A stretch of 64,000 nt of DNA from Bacteroidales bacterium M8 (GCA_001689495.1 LUJS01000031.1:20325-84324); one strand, 5' to 3'. Positions 46,925 to 55,836 are shown, numbered from the stretch's first letter. Translations and numbers: made by a program. Notes: a model not told the origin generated them from the sequence alone.

Positions 46925-46965
46925 CCGGATGCGGTGCCTGTGCGGTGCCGCATCCGGCTTTTTTT
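46925..46965 (+). terminator. Intrinsic terminator after the GLUG gene
   Basis: Perfect 10-bp stem CCGGATGCGG/CCGCATCCGG (46925-46934/46948-46957) and a run of seven T. The T run also supplies the TTTG of the next promoter. Confidence 0.85.
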
Positions 46966-46994
46966 GTCCGAGAGGGATTTTTATTGTAATTTTG
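46963..46994 (+). promoter_or_regulatory. Promoter of the antiporter operon
   Basis: TTTG (46963-46966), 20 nt, TAATTTTG (46987-46994). The -33 element overlaps the T run of the preceding terminator. Confidence 0.75.
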
Positions 46995-47014
46995 CAAGGA
47001 ATCTGCTTAATGTT

Positions 47015-48325
47015 ATGACTGATTTTTCGGAACGACATATATCAGGGCGTCAGGGATTGTTGTCGCTGTCGCCCATCGTGGTGTTTCTGGTGATGTATCT
47101 TGCCGTGTCAGTGGCTATCGGTGATTTCTATCGCATGCCGCTGTCGGTGGCATTCATCACGGCGTCGGTGTGGGCGGTGGTGATAGACCGCGGGAGGCCG
47201 CTGGCCAAGCGCCTCGAGACTTTCTCGCGCGCGGCGGGCACGTCGAACATCATATACATGATATGGATCTTCATCCTTGCGGGGGCGTTTGCGTCGCTTG
47301 CCAAGGAGATAGGGGCCATCGACGCCACGGTGACGGCGACCCTCAAGTATCTGCCGCGCCAGTTGCTGCTGCCCGGCCTGTTCGTGGCGGCATGTTTCAT
47401 ATCACTCTCCATCGGCACGTCGGTGGGCACGGTGGTGGCTCTGGTGCCGCTGGCCGTCGACCTTGCCGCCACGGGGGGCGACAACGTGCCGCTGTTCGTG
47501 GCCGCAGTGATGGGCGGCGCGTTTTTCGGCGACAACCTGTCGTTCATCTCCGACACCACCATCGCCGCCACTCGCACTCAGGGGGTGGCCATGAGCGCCA
47601 AGTTCAGGGCCAACCTGCGCATAGTCGTGCCGGCTGCCATAGTCACGCTTGCCGTCTATGCCGTGCTGGGCGCGTCGGTGTCGACCGATGTCCCCACGGG
47701 CGATGTCAACCCGTGGCTCATACTGCCATATCTCGTCATAATCGGCCTTGCGCTGACCGGACTCAACGTCACCGTGGTGCTGGTGTCGGGCATCGTCGCC
47801 GCCTTGGTCATCGCCGTGTGCCACGGATACCAGCTCATTGATCTGGCGGGCTACATGGGCACCGGCATCGACTCGATGGGCGACCTCATCATAATAACCC
47901 TGCTCTCGGCGGGAATGCTCGGCATAATCCGCGAGACCGGGGGCATAGACTGGCTGCTGCAGCGCATGAGCCGCCACATCCGCGGTCCGCGCGGGGCCAA
48001 GGCGGCCATCGCGGCGCTGGTCATGGCCGTCGACGTGTGCACGGCCAACAACACCGTCGCCATCATCACCGTGGGGCCGCTGTCGCGCAGCATCGGCGAC
48101 CGCTATGGGGTCGACGGCCCGCGCACGGCCAGCCTGCTTGACACCTGCTCGTGCATCATGCAGTGCCTGCTCCCCTACAGCGCCCAGACGCTGCTGGCGG
48201 TCGGACTGGCCGGCATCAGCCCGGGCGCCCCGTGGCCATACCTGTATTATCCGTGGGCGCTGGCCCTGACGGTGACCGCGGCGATAATCCTCACCAAGAC
48301 CAATAAACCATCAAAGACAGAATAG
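47015..48325 (+). CDS. Na+/H+ antiporter, NhaC family
   Basis: A 436-residue inner-membrane protein with about 11-12 hydrophobic helices and NhaC-type conserved segments: SIGTSVGTVVALVPLAVDLA, GGAFFGDNLSFISDTTIAATRTQGV and DVCTANNTVAIITVGPL. It would exchange Na+ for H+ to control pH and sodium. ATG 47015 chosen because an upstream start at 46934 precedes the promoter. The carbonic anhydrase gene follows after 4 nt, so the pair may act together in pH and bicarbonate balance. Confidence 0.92.
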   Translation: MTDFSERHISGRQGLLSLSPIVVFLVMYLAVSVAIGDFYRMPLSVAFITASVWAVVIDRGRPLAKRLETFSRAAGTSNIIYMIWIFILAGAFASLAKEIGAIDATVTATLKYLPRQLLLPGLFVAACFISLSIGTSVGTVVALVPLAVDLAATGGDNVPLFVAAVMGGAFFGDNLSFISDTTIAATRTQGVAMSAKFRANLRIVVPAAIVTLAVYAVLGASVSTDVPTGDVNPWLILPYLVIIGLALTGLNVTVVLVSGIVAALVIAVCHGYQLIDLAGYMGTGIDSMGDLIIITLLSAGMLGIIRETGGIDWLLQRMSRHIRGPRGAKAAIAALVMAVDVCTANNTVAIITVGPLSRSIGDRYGVDGPRTASLLDTCSCIMQCLLPYSAQTLLAVGLAGISPGAPWPYLYYPWALALTVTAAIILTKTNKPSKTE

Positions 48326-48329
48326 AGAG

Positions 48330-48869
48330 ATGATAGAGGAAATTCTAAGACACAACCGCGAGTTCGTGGCTTCGGGCGAGTACCGGAGGTTTGAGACCTC
48401 GAAGTATCCCGACAAGCGCATCGCCATCGTGACATGCATGGACACCCGTCTGGTCGAGCTGCTGCCCGCGGCGCTCGGCATACGCAACGGCGACGTCAAG
48501 ATGATCAAGAACGCCGGGGGCACCATCACCAACCCCTTCGACTCGACCATGCGCTCGCTGCTCGTGGCCGTCTACGAGCTGGGCGTGAACGAGGTGATGA
48601 TCATAGGCCACACCGGCTGCGGCGTGCAGGGCATGGATGCCGGCGAGATGTTGCATCTGATGAAGGAGCGCGGGGTCGACGAGGAGCACATATCGCTGAT
48701 GCGTCACTGCGGCATAGACCTCGACGGTTGGCTGCACGGATTCACCGACACGGCCGATGCCGTGCGCGAGACCGTAGACCTCGTGACCAACCATCCCCTG
48801 ATGCCCCGCGACATCCGCGTCGCGGGCTATATCATGGACTCGACCACCGGCGCCCTCGAGAGCCTTTGA
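48330..48869 (+). CDS. Beta-class carbonic anhydrase
   Basis: A 179-residue enzyme interconverting CO2 and bicarbonate in the cytoplasm. Zinc ligands and the Asp/Arg dyad are visible: TCMDTRL (C-x-D-x-R) and IIGHTGCGV (H-x-x-C), with KNAGGTI between. The short size and lack of N-terminal extension fit the YvdA-like/type II-like beta class. Cotranscribed with the antiporter. Confidence 0.94.
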   Translation: MIEEILRHNREFVASGEYRRFETSKYPDKRIAIVTCMDTRLVELLPAALGIRNGDVKMIKNAGGTITNPFDSTMRSLLVAVYELGVNEVMIIGHTGCGVQGMDAGEMLHLMKERGVDEEHISLMRHCGIDLDGWLHGFTDTADAVRETVDLVTNHPLMPRDIRVAGYIMDSTTGALESL

Positions 48870-48907
48870 CCTCCCGCGAAAATCCCGAATTTATACAGTT
48901 TCTGCAT

Positions 48908-48970
48908 CTGTACTGGATAAAAAAACACCCGATTTTATCCAGTACAGTGTTTTTATTGGATAAAATCGGG
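48908..48970. terminator. Interlocked bidirectional terminator
   Basis: Two perfect hairpins share one central arm. Hairpin 1: 48908-48922 with 48933-48947 (15 bp), followed on the plus strand by TGTTTTT. Hairpin 2: 48928-48941 with 48957-48970 (14 bp), followed on the minus strand by GTGTTTTTTT. The T run of each lies in the loop or arm of the other. Placed between the convergent carbonic anhydrase (+) and gldH (-) genes, it can stop either transcript. Confidence 0.85.
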
Positions 48971-48998
48971 GAAATCTTTGTATAACCCTCGCCGGAGA

Positions 48999-49466
48999 CT
49001 ATTCGACGGTGATGCCGATGCGTTCGATGTGGCGGAGGGTGTCGAGGCGCATGATGTGGCGCACGGCCACGGGGCGGGTCAGGTCTATGTCGGCGCGGGG
49101 CTTCAGGGTGATCTCGCGCTGGTATGACGAGCCGAATCCGGCGCCGAGCCAGCGGCCATAGATGTCGGCCAGCGGCATGTTGACCGTGTCGCGATACAGA
49201 TGGCCCGTGCCGTGATACGTCACCTCGAGCCAGAGGTTGGAGTATGGGTATGCCGCCGAGTGCACCACGCCCAGCAGCAGGCTGCGGCTGACTATTGAGT
49301 CGTTGTCCGTGAGGGTGGTGTCGGCGGGTATCAGCGACAGCGTGTCGCCGTATGCCCACCCGGCCACGGGCAGCGAGGCCCAGCGGCTATAATCGCGCTC
49401 CCCCCTGCCGCACGAAGCGGCAAGGAGGAGGCATATTCCGGCTATGATGACGGGTAGGGTCTTCAT
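48999..49466 (-). CDS. gldH: Gliding motility lipoprotein GldH family
   Basis: A 155-residue lipoprotein: signal peptide with lipobox LLAASC, then a compact beta-rich domain with Y-P-Y-S-N-L-W-L-E-V-T-Y and DTVNMPLADIYGRWLGAGFGSSYQ, matching GldH. GldH was described in gliding Flavobacteria but is widespread in non-gliding Bacteroidales, where its job is unclear. The ATG at 49466 was chosen over a GTG at 49472. It follows the PSP1 gene by 2 nt. Confidence 0.85.
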   Translation of the reverse strand: MKTLPVIIAGICLLLAASCGRGERDYSRWASLPVAGWAYGDTLSLIPADTTLTDNDSIVSRSLLLGVVHSAAYPYSNLWLEVTYHGTGHLYRDTVNMPLADIYGRWLGAGFGSSYQREITLKPRADIDLTRPVAVRHIMRLDTLRHIERIGITVE

Positions 49467-49468
49467 TG

Positions 49469-50770
49469 TCACTGTTGCGGAGGTTGCTGGTCGGGGTTGC
49501 GGAACGCCTTGGGCACTCTGTTGGGCTTGGGCTGTTCGGACTTGGGCTGGTCGCCCTTCGGCTGGTCCTGACGGGGCTTCTGGGGTTTGGGCCCCTTGGA
49601 CTTCTGCTTGGGGCGGGGCTGCTGTCCCTGCTGGGGCTGCTGCTTGGCCTTGGGCTTGGCGCCCTCGTCGGCTGCCGCGGGCTTGGCCTCGGACTGGGCT
49701 CCGCCGCCCGACGGCTTCTTTTTCTTTTTCTTCTTCTTGGCGCGGTCAAAGCGGGTCAGGTCGTCCTGCGATGCAAGGTCGAGCGGCTTGGGCTTGGCGG
49801 CGGCTTTCTCGTCCTCCTCGCGCATCAGCTTGACGGGCTTCTCGCCGCGGCGGTTCATCTCGATTATCTCGAAGGCGCGCGCCGCGTCGATGGTGACGAG
49901 GTTGGCGGCGATTGACTTGTCGGTCGAGTATGTTATCTCCTTCTTGAAGGTGTCGGTCTTGAAGTGATAGTATGTCGCGTCGGCGGTCTCGAGCCTTATC
50001 TCGCGTCCGGGTAGGTGGCGCGAGCTCTCGACATAGGTGTCGACCTCGAAGTTGAGGCAGCATTTCAGCTTGGCGCACTGGCCGGCCAGTTTCTGGGGGT
50101 TGAGCGATATGTCCTGATAGCGGGCGGCGCTGGTGCCGACGCTGACGAACGACGTCATCCAGCTGGCACAGCACAGTGGTCGGCCGCAGGGGCCGATGCC
50201 GCCGATGCGGCCCGCCTCCTGACGCGCGCCGATCTGCTTCATCTCGATGCGCACCTTGAATGTCTCTGCCAGCACCTTGATGAGCTGGCGGAAGTCGACG
50301 CGCTCGTCGGCGATATAATAGAAGATGGCCTTGTTGCCGTCTCCCTGATATTCGACGTCGCCTATCTTCATGTTGAGCTTGAGGCTCTCGGCAATCTTGC
50401 GGGCGCGTATCATGGTGTCGTTCTCGCGGGCGCGAGCCTCCTCGTACTTGTCGAGGTCGGCGGGCTTGGCCTTGCGGAACACGCGGCGTATCTCGGCATC
50501 GGGCTTGACGCCGGCGCGCTTCATCTGTATGGCCACGAGGGGACCCTTGAGCGTGACGCAGCCTATGTCGTGGCCGGGCGAGGCCTCGACGGCCACCATG
50601 TCGCCGGGCTCGATGTCGAGCCCCAGCGAGTTGCGGAAGAATCCCTTGCGGGTGTTCTTGAACTGGACCTCGACGATGTCGAACGTCGAGCCCGGCACGG
50701 CCGGAATATCTTCGAGCCAGTTGCAGCAGTGCAGCTTGCCCCGCGGACAGCGCTTGTTTCTGTCTTCCAT
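49469..50770 (-). CDS. PSP1 domain (RicT/YaaT-like) protein
   Basis: A 433-residue cytoplasmic protein. The PSP1 region (about residues 25-270) carries the Cys clusters CPRGKLHCCNW, GPCGRPLCCASW and KLKCCLNFE, which bind an Fe-S cluster in RicT-type proteins. In Bacillus the homologue works with RNase Y in mRNA processing, and here the gene lies 10 nt after rny, supporting a joint role. The last 130 residues are disordered and basic, with a run of nine Lys (49720-49746, a homopurine tract on the coding strand) and Gln/Pro/Lys words. Confidence 0.88.
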   Translation of the reverse strand: MEDRNKRCPRGKLHCCNWLEDIPAVPGSTFDIVEVQFKNTRKGFFRNSLGLDIEPGDMVAVEASPGHDIGCVTLKGPLVAIQMKRAGVKPDAEIRRVFRKAKPADLDKYEEARARENDTMIRARKIAESLKLNMKIGDVEYQGDGNKAIFYYIADERVDFRQLIKVLAETFKVRIEMKQIGARQEAGRIGGIGPCGRPLCCASWMTSFVSVGTSAARYQDISLNPQKLAGQCAKLKCCLNFEVDTYVESSRHLPGREIRLETADATYYHFKTDTFKKEITYSTDKSIAANLVTIDAARAFEIIEMNRRGEKPVKLMREEDEKAAAKPKPLDLASQDDLTRFDRAKKKKKKKKPSGGGAQSEAKPAAADEGAKPKAKQQPQQGQQPRPKQKSKGPKPQKPRQDQPKGDQPKSEQPKPNRVPKAFRNPDQQPPQQ

Positions 50771-50780
50771 AGCGGCGGCC

Positions 50781-52325
50781 TTACTTTGCGTAGCTTACGG
50801 AGCGGGTCTCGCGGATGACTGTGATCTTGACCTGACCGGGATATGTCATTTCGTCCTGAATGCGGCGTGCTATCTCCTCGGACAGCTTTTCGGTCTCGAC
50901 GTCGTCGATCTTGTCGGCGCCGACGATGACGCGCAGCTCGCGTCCGGCCTGAATGGCGTATGTCTTGACCACGCCGGGATATGACAGCGCAAGCTGCTCG
51001 AGGTCGTTGAGGCGCTTGATGTATGCCTCGACTATCTCGCGGCGTGCGCCGGGACGCGCGCCCGATATGGCGTCGCACACCTGCACGATGGGGGCCAGCA
51101 GCGATGTCTGCTCAATCTCGTCGTGGTGTGCGCCGATGGCGTTGCAGATTTCGGGTTTCTCCTTATACTTCTCGGCCAGCTTCATGCCCAGCAGTGCGTG
51201 GGGCAGTTCGGGCTCCTCGTCGGGCACCTTGCCTATGTCGTGCAGCAGGCCGGCGCGGCGTGCCTTCTTGGGGTTGAGGCCGAGCTCGGCGGCCATGATG
51301 GCGCAGAGGTTGGCCGTCTCGCGCGAGTGCTGCAGCAGGTTCTGGCCGTAGCTCGAGCGATATTTCATCTTGCCGACCATGCGTATCAGGTCGGGGTGCA
51401 GGCCGTGGATGCCGAGGTCGATGGCCGTGCGCTTGCCGGTCTCGATGATCTCCTCCTCGATCTGTTTGCGCACCTTCGACACCACCTCCTCGATGCGGGC
51501 GGGGTGTATGCGGCCGTCGGCCACGAGCTGGTGCAGGGCCAGACGGGCTATCTCGCGGCGCACGGGGTCGAAGCCCGAGAGGACGATGGCCTCGGGGGTG
51601 TCGTCGACGATTATCTCGATGCCTGTGGCGGCCTCGAGCGCGCGGATGTTGCGGCCCTCGCGGCCTATGATGCGACCCTTGATCTCGTCTGAATCTATGT
51701 GGAACACGGTCACCGAGTTCTCGATTGCCGTCTCGGTGGCCAGACGCTGTATCGACTGCACCACGATGCGCTTGGCCTCCTTGTTGGCGGTCATCTTGGC
51801 CTCGTCCATGATGTCGTGTATGTATGCCGCCGCGGCGGTCTTGGCCTCGTCGCGCAGGCTCTCGACCAGTTTCTCCTTGGCTTCCTCGCACGACAGGCCC
51901 GAGATGTGCTCGAGTGTCTCGCGTGCCGAGCGTGTCAGGCGGTCCAGCTCCTCGCCTCTCTGTTCCAGCACTTGGCTCTGGGCCTCGAGCTCGCGGCGCT
52001 GCTGCTCGTTCTCGTTGCGCGTGCGCGTGTTCTCACTCTGCTGCTGGTTCAGCTGGTTCTGGCGCTGCTTGATTTTCTGCTCCTCGTTCTGGACCTTCTG
52101 CAGCCTCTGCTGCGCGGTCTTCTCGGCCTCGGCCTTGATGCGGATCTCCTCTTTCTCGGCTTCGAGCAGGCGGTCCTTCTTGATGATCTCGGCCTCGCGG
52201 CGTGCGTCGTCAACAATGGTCTTCGCAGCCGAGCGTGCTGTCGATTTCTGCCATATCAGCAGGCATGCGATGCCGATGGCTATGCCGATGAGGGCTGTGG
52301 CGATTATTATAATGGGTGTCTGCAT
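50781..52325 (-). CDS. rny: Ribonuclease Y
   Basis: A 514-residue membrane-anchored endoribonuclease that starts mRNA decay. N-terminal TM (IIIIATALIGIAIGIACLLIW), long coiled coil (about 30-195, Gln/Glu/Arg-rich), KH domain (DEIKGRIIGREGRNIRALEA, about 210-260), HD domain (LLHDIGKVPDEE near 360) and conserved C-terminal tail. Sits between zapA and the PSP1 gene. Confidence 0.96.
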   Translation of the reverse strand: MQTPIIIIATALIGIAIGIACLLIWQKSTARSAAKTIVDDARREAEIIKKDRLLEAEKEEIRIKAEAEKTAQQRLQKVQNEEQKIKQRQNQLNQQQSENTRTRNENEQQRRELEAQSQVLEQRGEELDRLTRSARETLEHISGLSCEEAKEKLVESLRDEAKTAAAAYIHDIMDEAKMTANKEAKRIVVQSIQRLATETAIENSVTVFHIDSDEIKGRIIGREGRNIRALEAATGIEIIVDDTPEAIVLSGFDPVRREIARLALHQLVADGRIHPARIEEVVSKVRKQIEEEIIETGKRTAIDLGIHGLHPDLIRMVGKMKYRSSYGQNLLQHSRETANLCAIMAAELGLNPKKARRAGLLHDIGKVPDEEPELPHALLGMKLAEKYKEKPEICNAIGAHHDEIEQTSLLAPIVQVCDAISGARPGARREIVEAYIKRLNDLEQLALSYPGVVKTYAIQAGRELRVIVGADKIDDVETEKLSEEIARRIQDEMTYPGQVKITVIRETRSVSYAK

Positions 52326-52378
52326 TGTGGGGATGATGGGATGGGGTAGGGGATAATGGGATTAAAGGGTTTATATAT

Positions 52379-52500
52379 AAAAACAGCACAGTCCGGACGT
52401 TGCCTCGGCCTCTCCGTGGTGACGGGGATGTGCGTCGGCGTGTCGGGCGTGCCTCGAAACCGGCTCCCGGACGGCGTGTGCCGCCGCTGTCCGGGCCATA
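52379..52500 (-). ncRNA. Possible small RNA between zapA and rny
   Basis: The 220-bp gap between zapA and rny is GC-rich and hairpin-forming: CCCGGACGGCG...CGCTGTCCGGG around 52467-52495, a self-complementary GTCCGGAC at 52391-52398, and a T run on the minus strand at 52383-52379. In Proteobacteria the 6S RNA gene lies beside zapA, so a 6S-like RNA is conceivable, but about 120 nt is short for 6S and no full promoter is seen. Confidence 0.25.
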
Positions 52501-52545
52501 TTATATATAATGTGTGTCTGTCGTGACGGTGTGGCGTTGCTGAAG

Positions 52546-52854
52546 CTATGGCCTCACATCCTCGAGCAGCAGGTCGTCGAGCGAGCTCTCGAGACTGTCG
52601 AGAGTGCTGTCGAGATTCCGCGATGCCTGCAGGTTGCTGAAATACAGATGTGCAAACCTGTAGGTGACCATCGCCAGTATCTCGGTGGGCGATTTGTCGC
52701 TGAATTCCTCCTTGACCGACCATTTGCGCCAGAGTTCGTTGATGCTCTCCTCGGCTTGTCTTGCGGTCTCCTCCTGTTCGCGCGGGATGCGCAGGGGGAT
52801 ACGCGGCAGGTCGGCTATGCGGATGGTTATGTTGATTATGCGGTCGTGGTTCAT
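52546..52854 (-). CDS. zapA: Cell division protein ZapA
   Basis: A 102-residue protein that bundles FtsZ filaments at the division ring. It has the ZapA pattern: INITIRIADLPRIPLRIPREQEETARQAEESINELW, then a long helix with PTEILAMVTYRFAHLYFSNLQ and a C-terminal coiled coil. Start at 52854 overlaps the stop of the upstream coiled-coil gene by one base (TGATG). Confidence 0.88.
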   Translation of the reverse strand: MNHDRIINITIRIADLPRIPLRIPREQEETARQAEESINELWRKWSVKEEFSDKSPTEILAMVTYRFAHLYFSNLQASRNLDSTLDSLESSLDDLLLEDVRP

Positions 52855-53147
52855 CAAATGCTTAACCGTGCGATACACTTGTCGATTTCGCGCACTAAAT
52901 CCGAGATAAATGCCCTTGTCTCCTCGACGTCGCGGTGGTCGGGGGTCAGCACCGATGCCACTTTCAGCCGTTCGATCTCGCGGTCGCGGTCGGCTATCTG
53001 CCTCTCGAGCGACCGGATGACTGCGGTGAGCTCTTCGATCTTCACGTCAGCCTCGGCTTTGCTCTGCTTCAGGGCTCTGTACCGCTCGACGAGCAGCCGG
53101 GCCTTGGCCTTGATGGAGTCGACCCGTTGGTAGAGGTTATCGGCCAT
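52854..53147 (-). CDS. ZapB-like coiled-coil protein
   Basis: A 97-residue, nearly all-helical protein with heptad spacing (SIKAKARLLVERYRALKQSK, ELTAVIRSLERQIADRDREIERL). Size, coiled-coil nature and direct linkage to zapA suggest a division-ring cofactor analogous to ZapB; sequence alone does not prove it. First gene of the unit zapB-like, zapA, rny, PSP1, gldH. Confidence 0.7.
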   Translation of the reverse strand: MADNLYQRVDSIKAKARLLVERYRALKQSKAEADVKIEELTAVIRSLERQIADRDREIERLKVASVLTPDHRDVEETRAFISDLVREIDKCIARLSI

Positions 53148-53164
53148 TCGTTCTCAAATTTTCA

Positions 53165-53193
53165 CAAAATTACTAAATTCCCGCGGATGCCAA
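53165..53193 (-). promoter_or_regulatory. Probable promoter of the zapB-like/zapA operon
   Basis: Minus strand TAATTTTG (53172-53165), 18 nt ahead of the ATG at 53147, with TTG (53193-53191) at an 18-nt spacing, slightly short of consensus. Confidence 0.5.
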
Positions 53194-53195
53194 GC

Positions 53196-53228
53196 AAAAC
53201 GGGCACCGATATTTTTATCGGCGCCCGT
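53196..53228 (-). terminator. Terminator after the endonuclease gene
   Basis: ACGGGCACCGAT/ATCGGCGCCCGT stem (one mismatch, 53199-53210/53217-53228) followed on the minus strand by TTTT. Its 3' part abuts the zapB-like promoter. Confidence 0.75.
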
Positions 53229-53260
53229 TGCTTTAACTAATTTTAAGTTAATTTAAGGTC

Positions 53261-55654
53261 TTATTTCACTACTACTTTTCGGGTGAAGCCTCCGGCCGAG
53301 ACGAGATATATCCCTGCCGGCAGGTCGAACTGTGCGGTCGAGGCTATGGTCCCGGCGTGCCATACGGCTCCGTTGGGGCTGTAGACGGCCAAGTCGAGGG
53401 GTGTGCCGGAGACCTCGACGGTCAGTCGACCGTCGAGGCAATATGCGTCCCACGACTGGTATTCCAGCTCGCCGACCGCGCTGACGGCATAGTCGGTGGC
53501 CTCGATGTCGTCGATGGCTATGCGGCGTCCCGACAGGCGCACCAATCGCATGCGCACCATGCCGGCCTCGTTGACGGTGGCGGTGTACGGGGTCCAAGCC
53601 TCATCGCCAACCTCGAATGTCTTGACGGCATGCCACGTCTGTCCGGCGTCGGTCGACACCTCGAGCGAGAGCTCGCCGCCCTCGCTGCTCCAAGCCTTGG
53701 CATGGAACGTCACCGTGCCGATGCCGTGCATGCGGGGCTCGGCCATCTCGATGCGGCTGTCAACGCCCGCGGTCTTGTGCATGCGCAGGCCCTGCGCGCC
53801 GCTGTGCCTGTCGCGCGGGTCTGTTCCAATAAGGGCGCCGGTCACCGTCCATGCGCACGCCTCGCCGGCATAATAACCGCCGTCATAGCTCTTGAGCTCG
53901 GAGGGTGCCTCGAACGTCTCCATGAACGTGGGCACCGAGGCTATCACGCCCTCGACAGTCACGTCGTCGTTGACGTATGCCCCGGCTGTTGCCTTGAGGG
54001 TCGTGGTGAACGTGCCGGCCTCCGTGCCGTTGAGGCGCAGGTAGAAGCGGTCCTGCTCGGGCTCGAGTGTCAGCGTGTGGCTCCACGCCGACTTGTCCGA
54101 GCTCAGCTCGAACGGCGCGGTCACGCCCAGCACCACGGGGTCGGCTATGTTCTCGATGTCGGCCAGAATCTCGGCTACGGCCGAGGGTACGCCCGGCTCG
54201 GTCGAGAAATAGAGGTCGCCGTCAAACAGGAACTGTATCGAGGGCACCGGGGCGGCGGTGGTGACGCTTATCTCGTTGCTGCGCATCCCTGAGGGGGAGG
54301 TCAGGGTGTAGCCGTATGTGGTCGAGGGGGTAAGGTTGCGCACCGTAAACTGCTCGGTGGTCGCGGCCACGGGCTTGGGGTAGCCCTGTATCGAGACTCC
54401 GCCGGTGGTGACGTCGAGCGTATAGTTGGTGCCCGCGGGGTCGATGCAGACCCAGTTGGCTTGGAACGATGTCTCGCTCACGTTGGTGGCCTGCATGGCG
54501 GGGAGGCCGTCGACGGCCTTGGCCCAAAGGGTCAGCGCCGAGCGGGCGGTGCCCGAGGTCAGCGTGAGGGTGCCCGTGGCGGTGCGTACGGTGGGCGAGG
54601 TGAACTTGAGCACGAGTGCCGCGCCTGCGTCCGAGTTGGCCGCCGAGGCCGACAGTGTGGTGGCCGAGGCCGAGAAGCCCTCGCCGGTCACGCTGACGGC
54701 GACGTCAGACACGAGGTTCTGACCCTTAACGGTGACGGTGTACGTGCGCTCGACGCCGATGCCGCAGTTGCCGAAGTCTATGGCGCTGCCGTCGGTCGGT
54801 GAGGCTATCGAGGGCTTGGCCGTGCCGGTCGAGCTCCATCCCGTCTCCTTGTCCGTGCCCCAGATGTGCTCGGCCATCTCGGGGTGGTCTATGAACGGGT
54901 TGCGGTTGTGCTGGTGGGCATAGACGGCGTCGTTGCGGTCTATCTCCTTCTGGCTCACGGGGTCCTGACGGTGCCATTTCAGCAGCAGGTTCACGGCCCA
55001 CGTCGTGTATGCCGGATAGCGGTTTCCGGCCAGCATGTCGCTGTTCCACCCGGCTATCTTGTCGTTATAGCAGGCTGCCATATAGAAATAAGTACGCGCG
55101 AAATCACCCTTGTACTCGTCGTCGGGCTCGAACACCGTGCCCGAGTATCCCGCGAACGTCGAGCGGCCCAGTCGGCCGAGGGCTACGACATTGCCGTTGG
55201 GTGGCAGGGTGGTGCCCCCGGCGCATTCGCCATAGGGATAGTTGCTGCGCTGGCCGTTGACCTTGCCGTCGGTGGGATAGACGTGAAATGCGTCGCTCTT
55301 CATGGGCTGCCCCTCGCTGAACCAGCTCTTGGGCATCGAGTGCTCGCGGTTTATGCAGTCGCCGACATATTTATAGTTACCGCACTTCTGCTGGCCCACG
55401 GTCCACTGCTTGGTCGAATACATGTCCCAGACCTTGCCGTTGGGGCGCACGTCAGATGTCTTGTAGACGTTCCACAGGCCGTCATAGCCCACGTTGGTGT
55501 GCGGGCCTATCTTGTCGCAGAGGGCCGAGAGCAGGGCGGCGCCCTTCTTGCCCTCGCAGGTGCTGTAGTATCCTGCCGGAGCCTCTGCCCATCCCGGAAG
55601 GGCTCCAAATATGCCCGCGGCAATCACCGCGAGCCACAGATTGAACTGCTTCAT
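53261..55654 (-). CDS. Secreted endonuclease I family protein
   Basis: A 797-residue exported nuclease. Signal peptide (about 1-23), then an endonuclease I (EndA/Vvn-type) domain to about residue 275 with its motifs INREHSMPKSWF, VYPTDGKVNGQRSNYPYGEC and HNRNPFIDHPE; the His in NREHS is the likely general base. Downstream are Ig/fibronectin-type modules, a jellyroll-like domain and a C-terminal sorting-like domain (LAVYSPNGAVWHA ... GIYLVSAGGFTRKVVVK). It probably digests extracellular DNA for nutrients. Own promoter and terminator. Confidence 0.9.
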   Translation of the reverse strand: MKQFNLWLAVIAAGIFGALPGWAEAPAGYYSTCEGKKGAALLSALCDKIGPHTNVGYDGLWNVYKTSDVRPNGKVWDMYSTKQWTVGQQKCGNYKYVGDCINREHSMPKSWFSEGQPMKSDAFHVYPTDGKVNGQRSNYPYGECAGGTTLPPNGNVVALGRLGRSTFAGYSGTVFEPDDEYKGDFARTYFYMAACYNDKIAGWNSDMLAGNRYPAYTTWAVNLLLKWHRQDPVSQKEIDRNDAVYAHQHNRNPFIDHPEMAEHIWGTDKETGWSSTGTAKPSIASPTDGSAIDFGNCGIGVERTYTVTVKGQNLVSDVAVSVTGEGFSASATTLSASAANSDAGAALVLKFTSPTVRTATGTLTLTSGTARSALTLWAKAVDGLPAMQATNVSETSFQANWVCIDPAGTNYTLDVTTGGVSIQGYPKPVAATTEQFTVRNLTPSTTYGYTLTSPSGMRSNEISVTTAAPVPSIQFLFDGDLYFSTEPGVPSAVAEILADIENIADPVVLGVTAPFELSSDKSAWSHTLTLEPEQDRFYLRLNGTEAGTFTTTLKATAGAYVNDDVTVEGVIASVPTFMETFEAPSELKSYDGGYYAGEACAWTVTGALIGTDPRDRHSGAQGLRMHKTAGVDSRIEMAEPRMHGIGTVTFHAKAWSSEGGELSLEVSTDAGQTWHAVKTFEVGDEAWTPYTATVNEAGMVRMRLVRLSGRRIAIDDIEATDYAVSAVGELEYQSWDAYCLDGRLTVEVSGTPLDLAVYSPNGAVWHAGTIASTAQFDLPAGIYLVSAGGFTRKVVVK

Positions 55655-55695
55655 GTTTCGGTTTTGTGCTTTTTATGGTTATAAGTAAGGAAAAG

Positions 55696-55726
55696 CAAAG
55701 TTAAGAAAAAACTGCCAAAAGCCAAA
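55696..55726 (-). promoter_or_regulatory. Promoter of the endonuclease gene
   Basis: Minus strand TTTG (55726-55723), 19 nt, TAACTTTG (55703-55696), 42 nt before the start codon. Confidence 0.75.
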
Positions 55727-55836
55727 GTGTTCGGCCTTGCGAAAAATATTATGTTTTCTTTAGGGTGTTAATTCTCTTTAAATCAGCGATGTCGGGTGCG
55801 AGGGTGAAAATTTTATTGAAAAAAGTTGCCGAAAAA

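Noticed and set aside
52307..52723. A 138-codon minus-strand frame across the zapA-rny gap
   Set aside because: It overlaps zapA out of frame and the start of rny, and gives an arginine/proline-rich non-family sequence.
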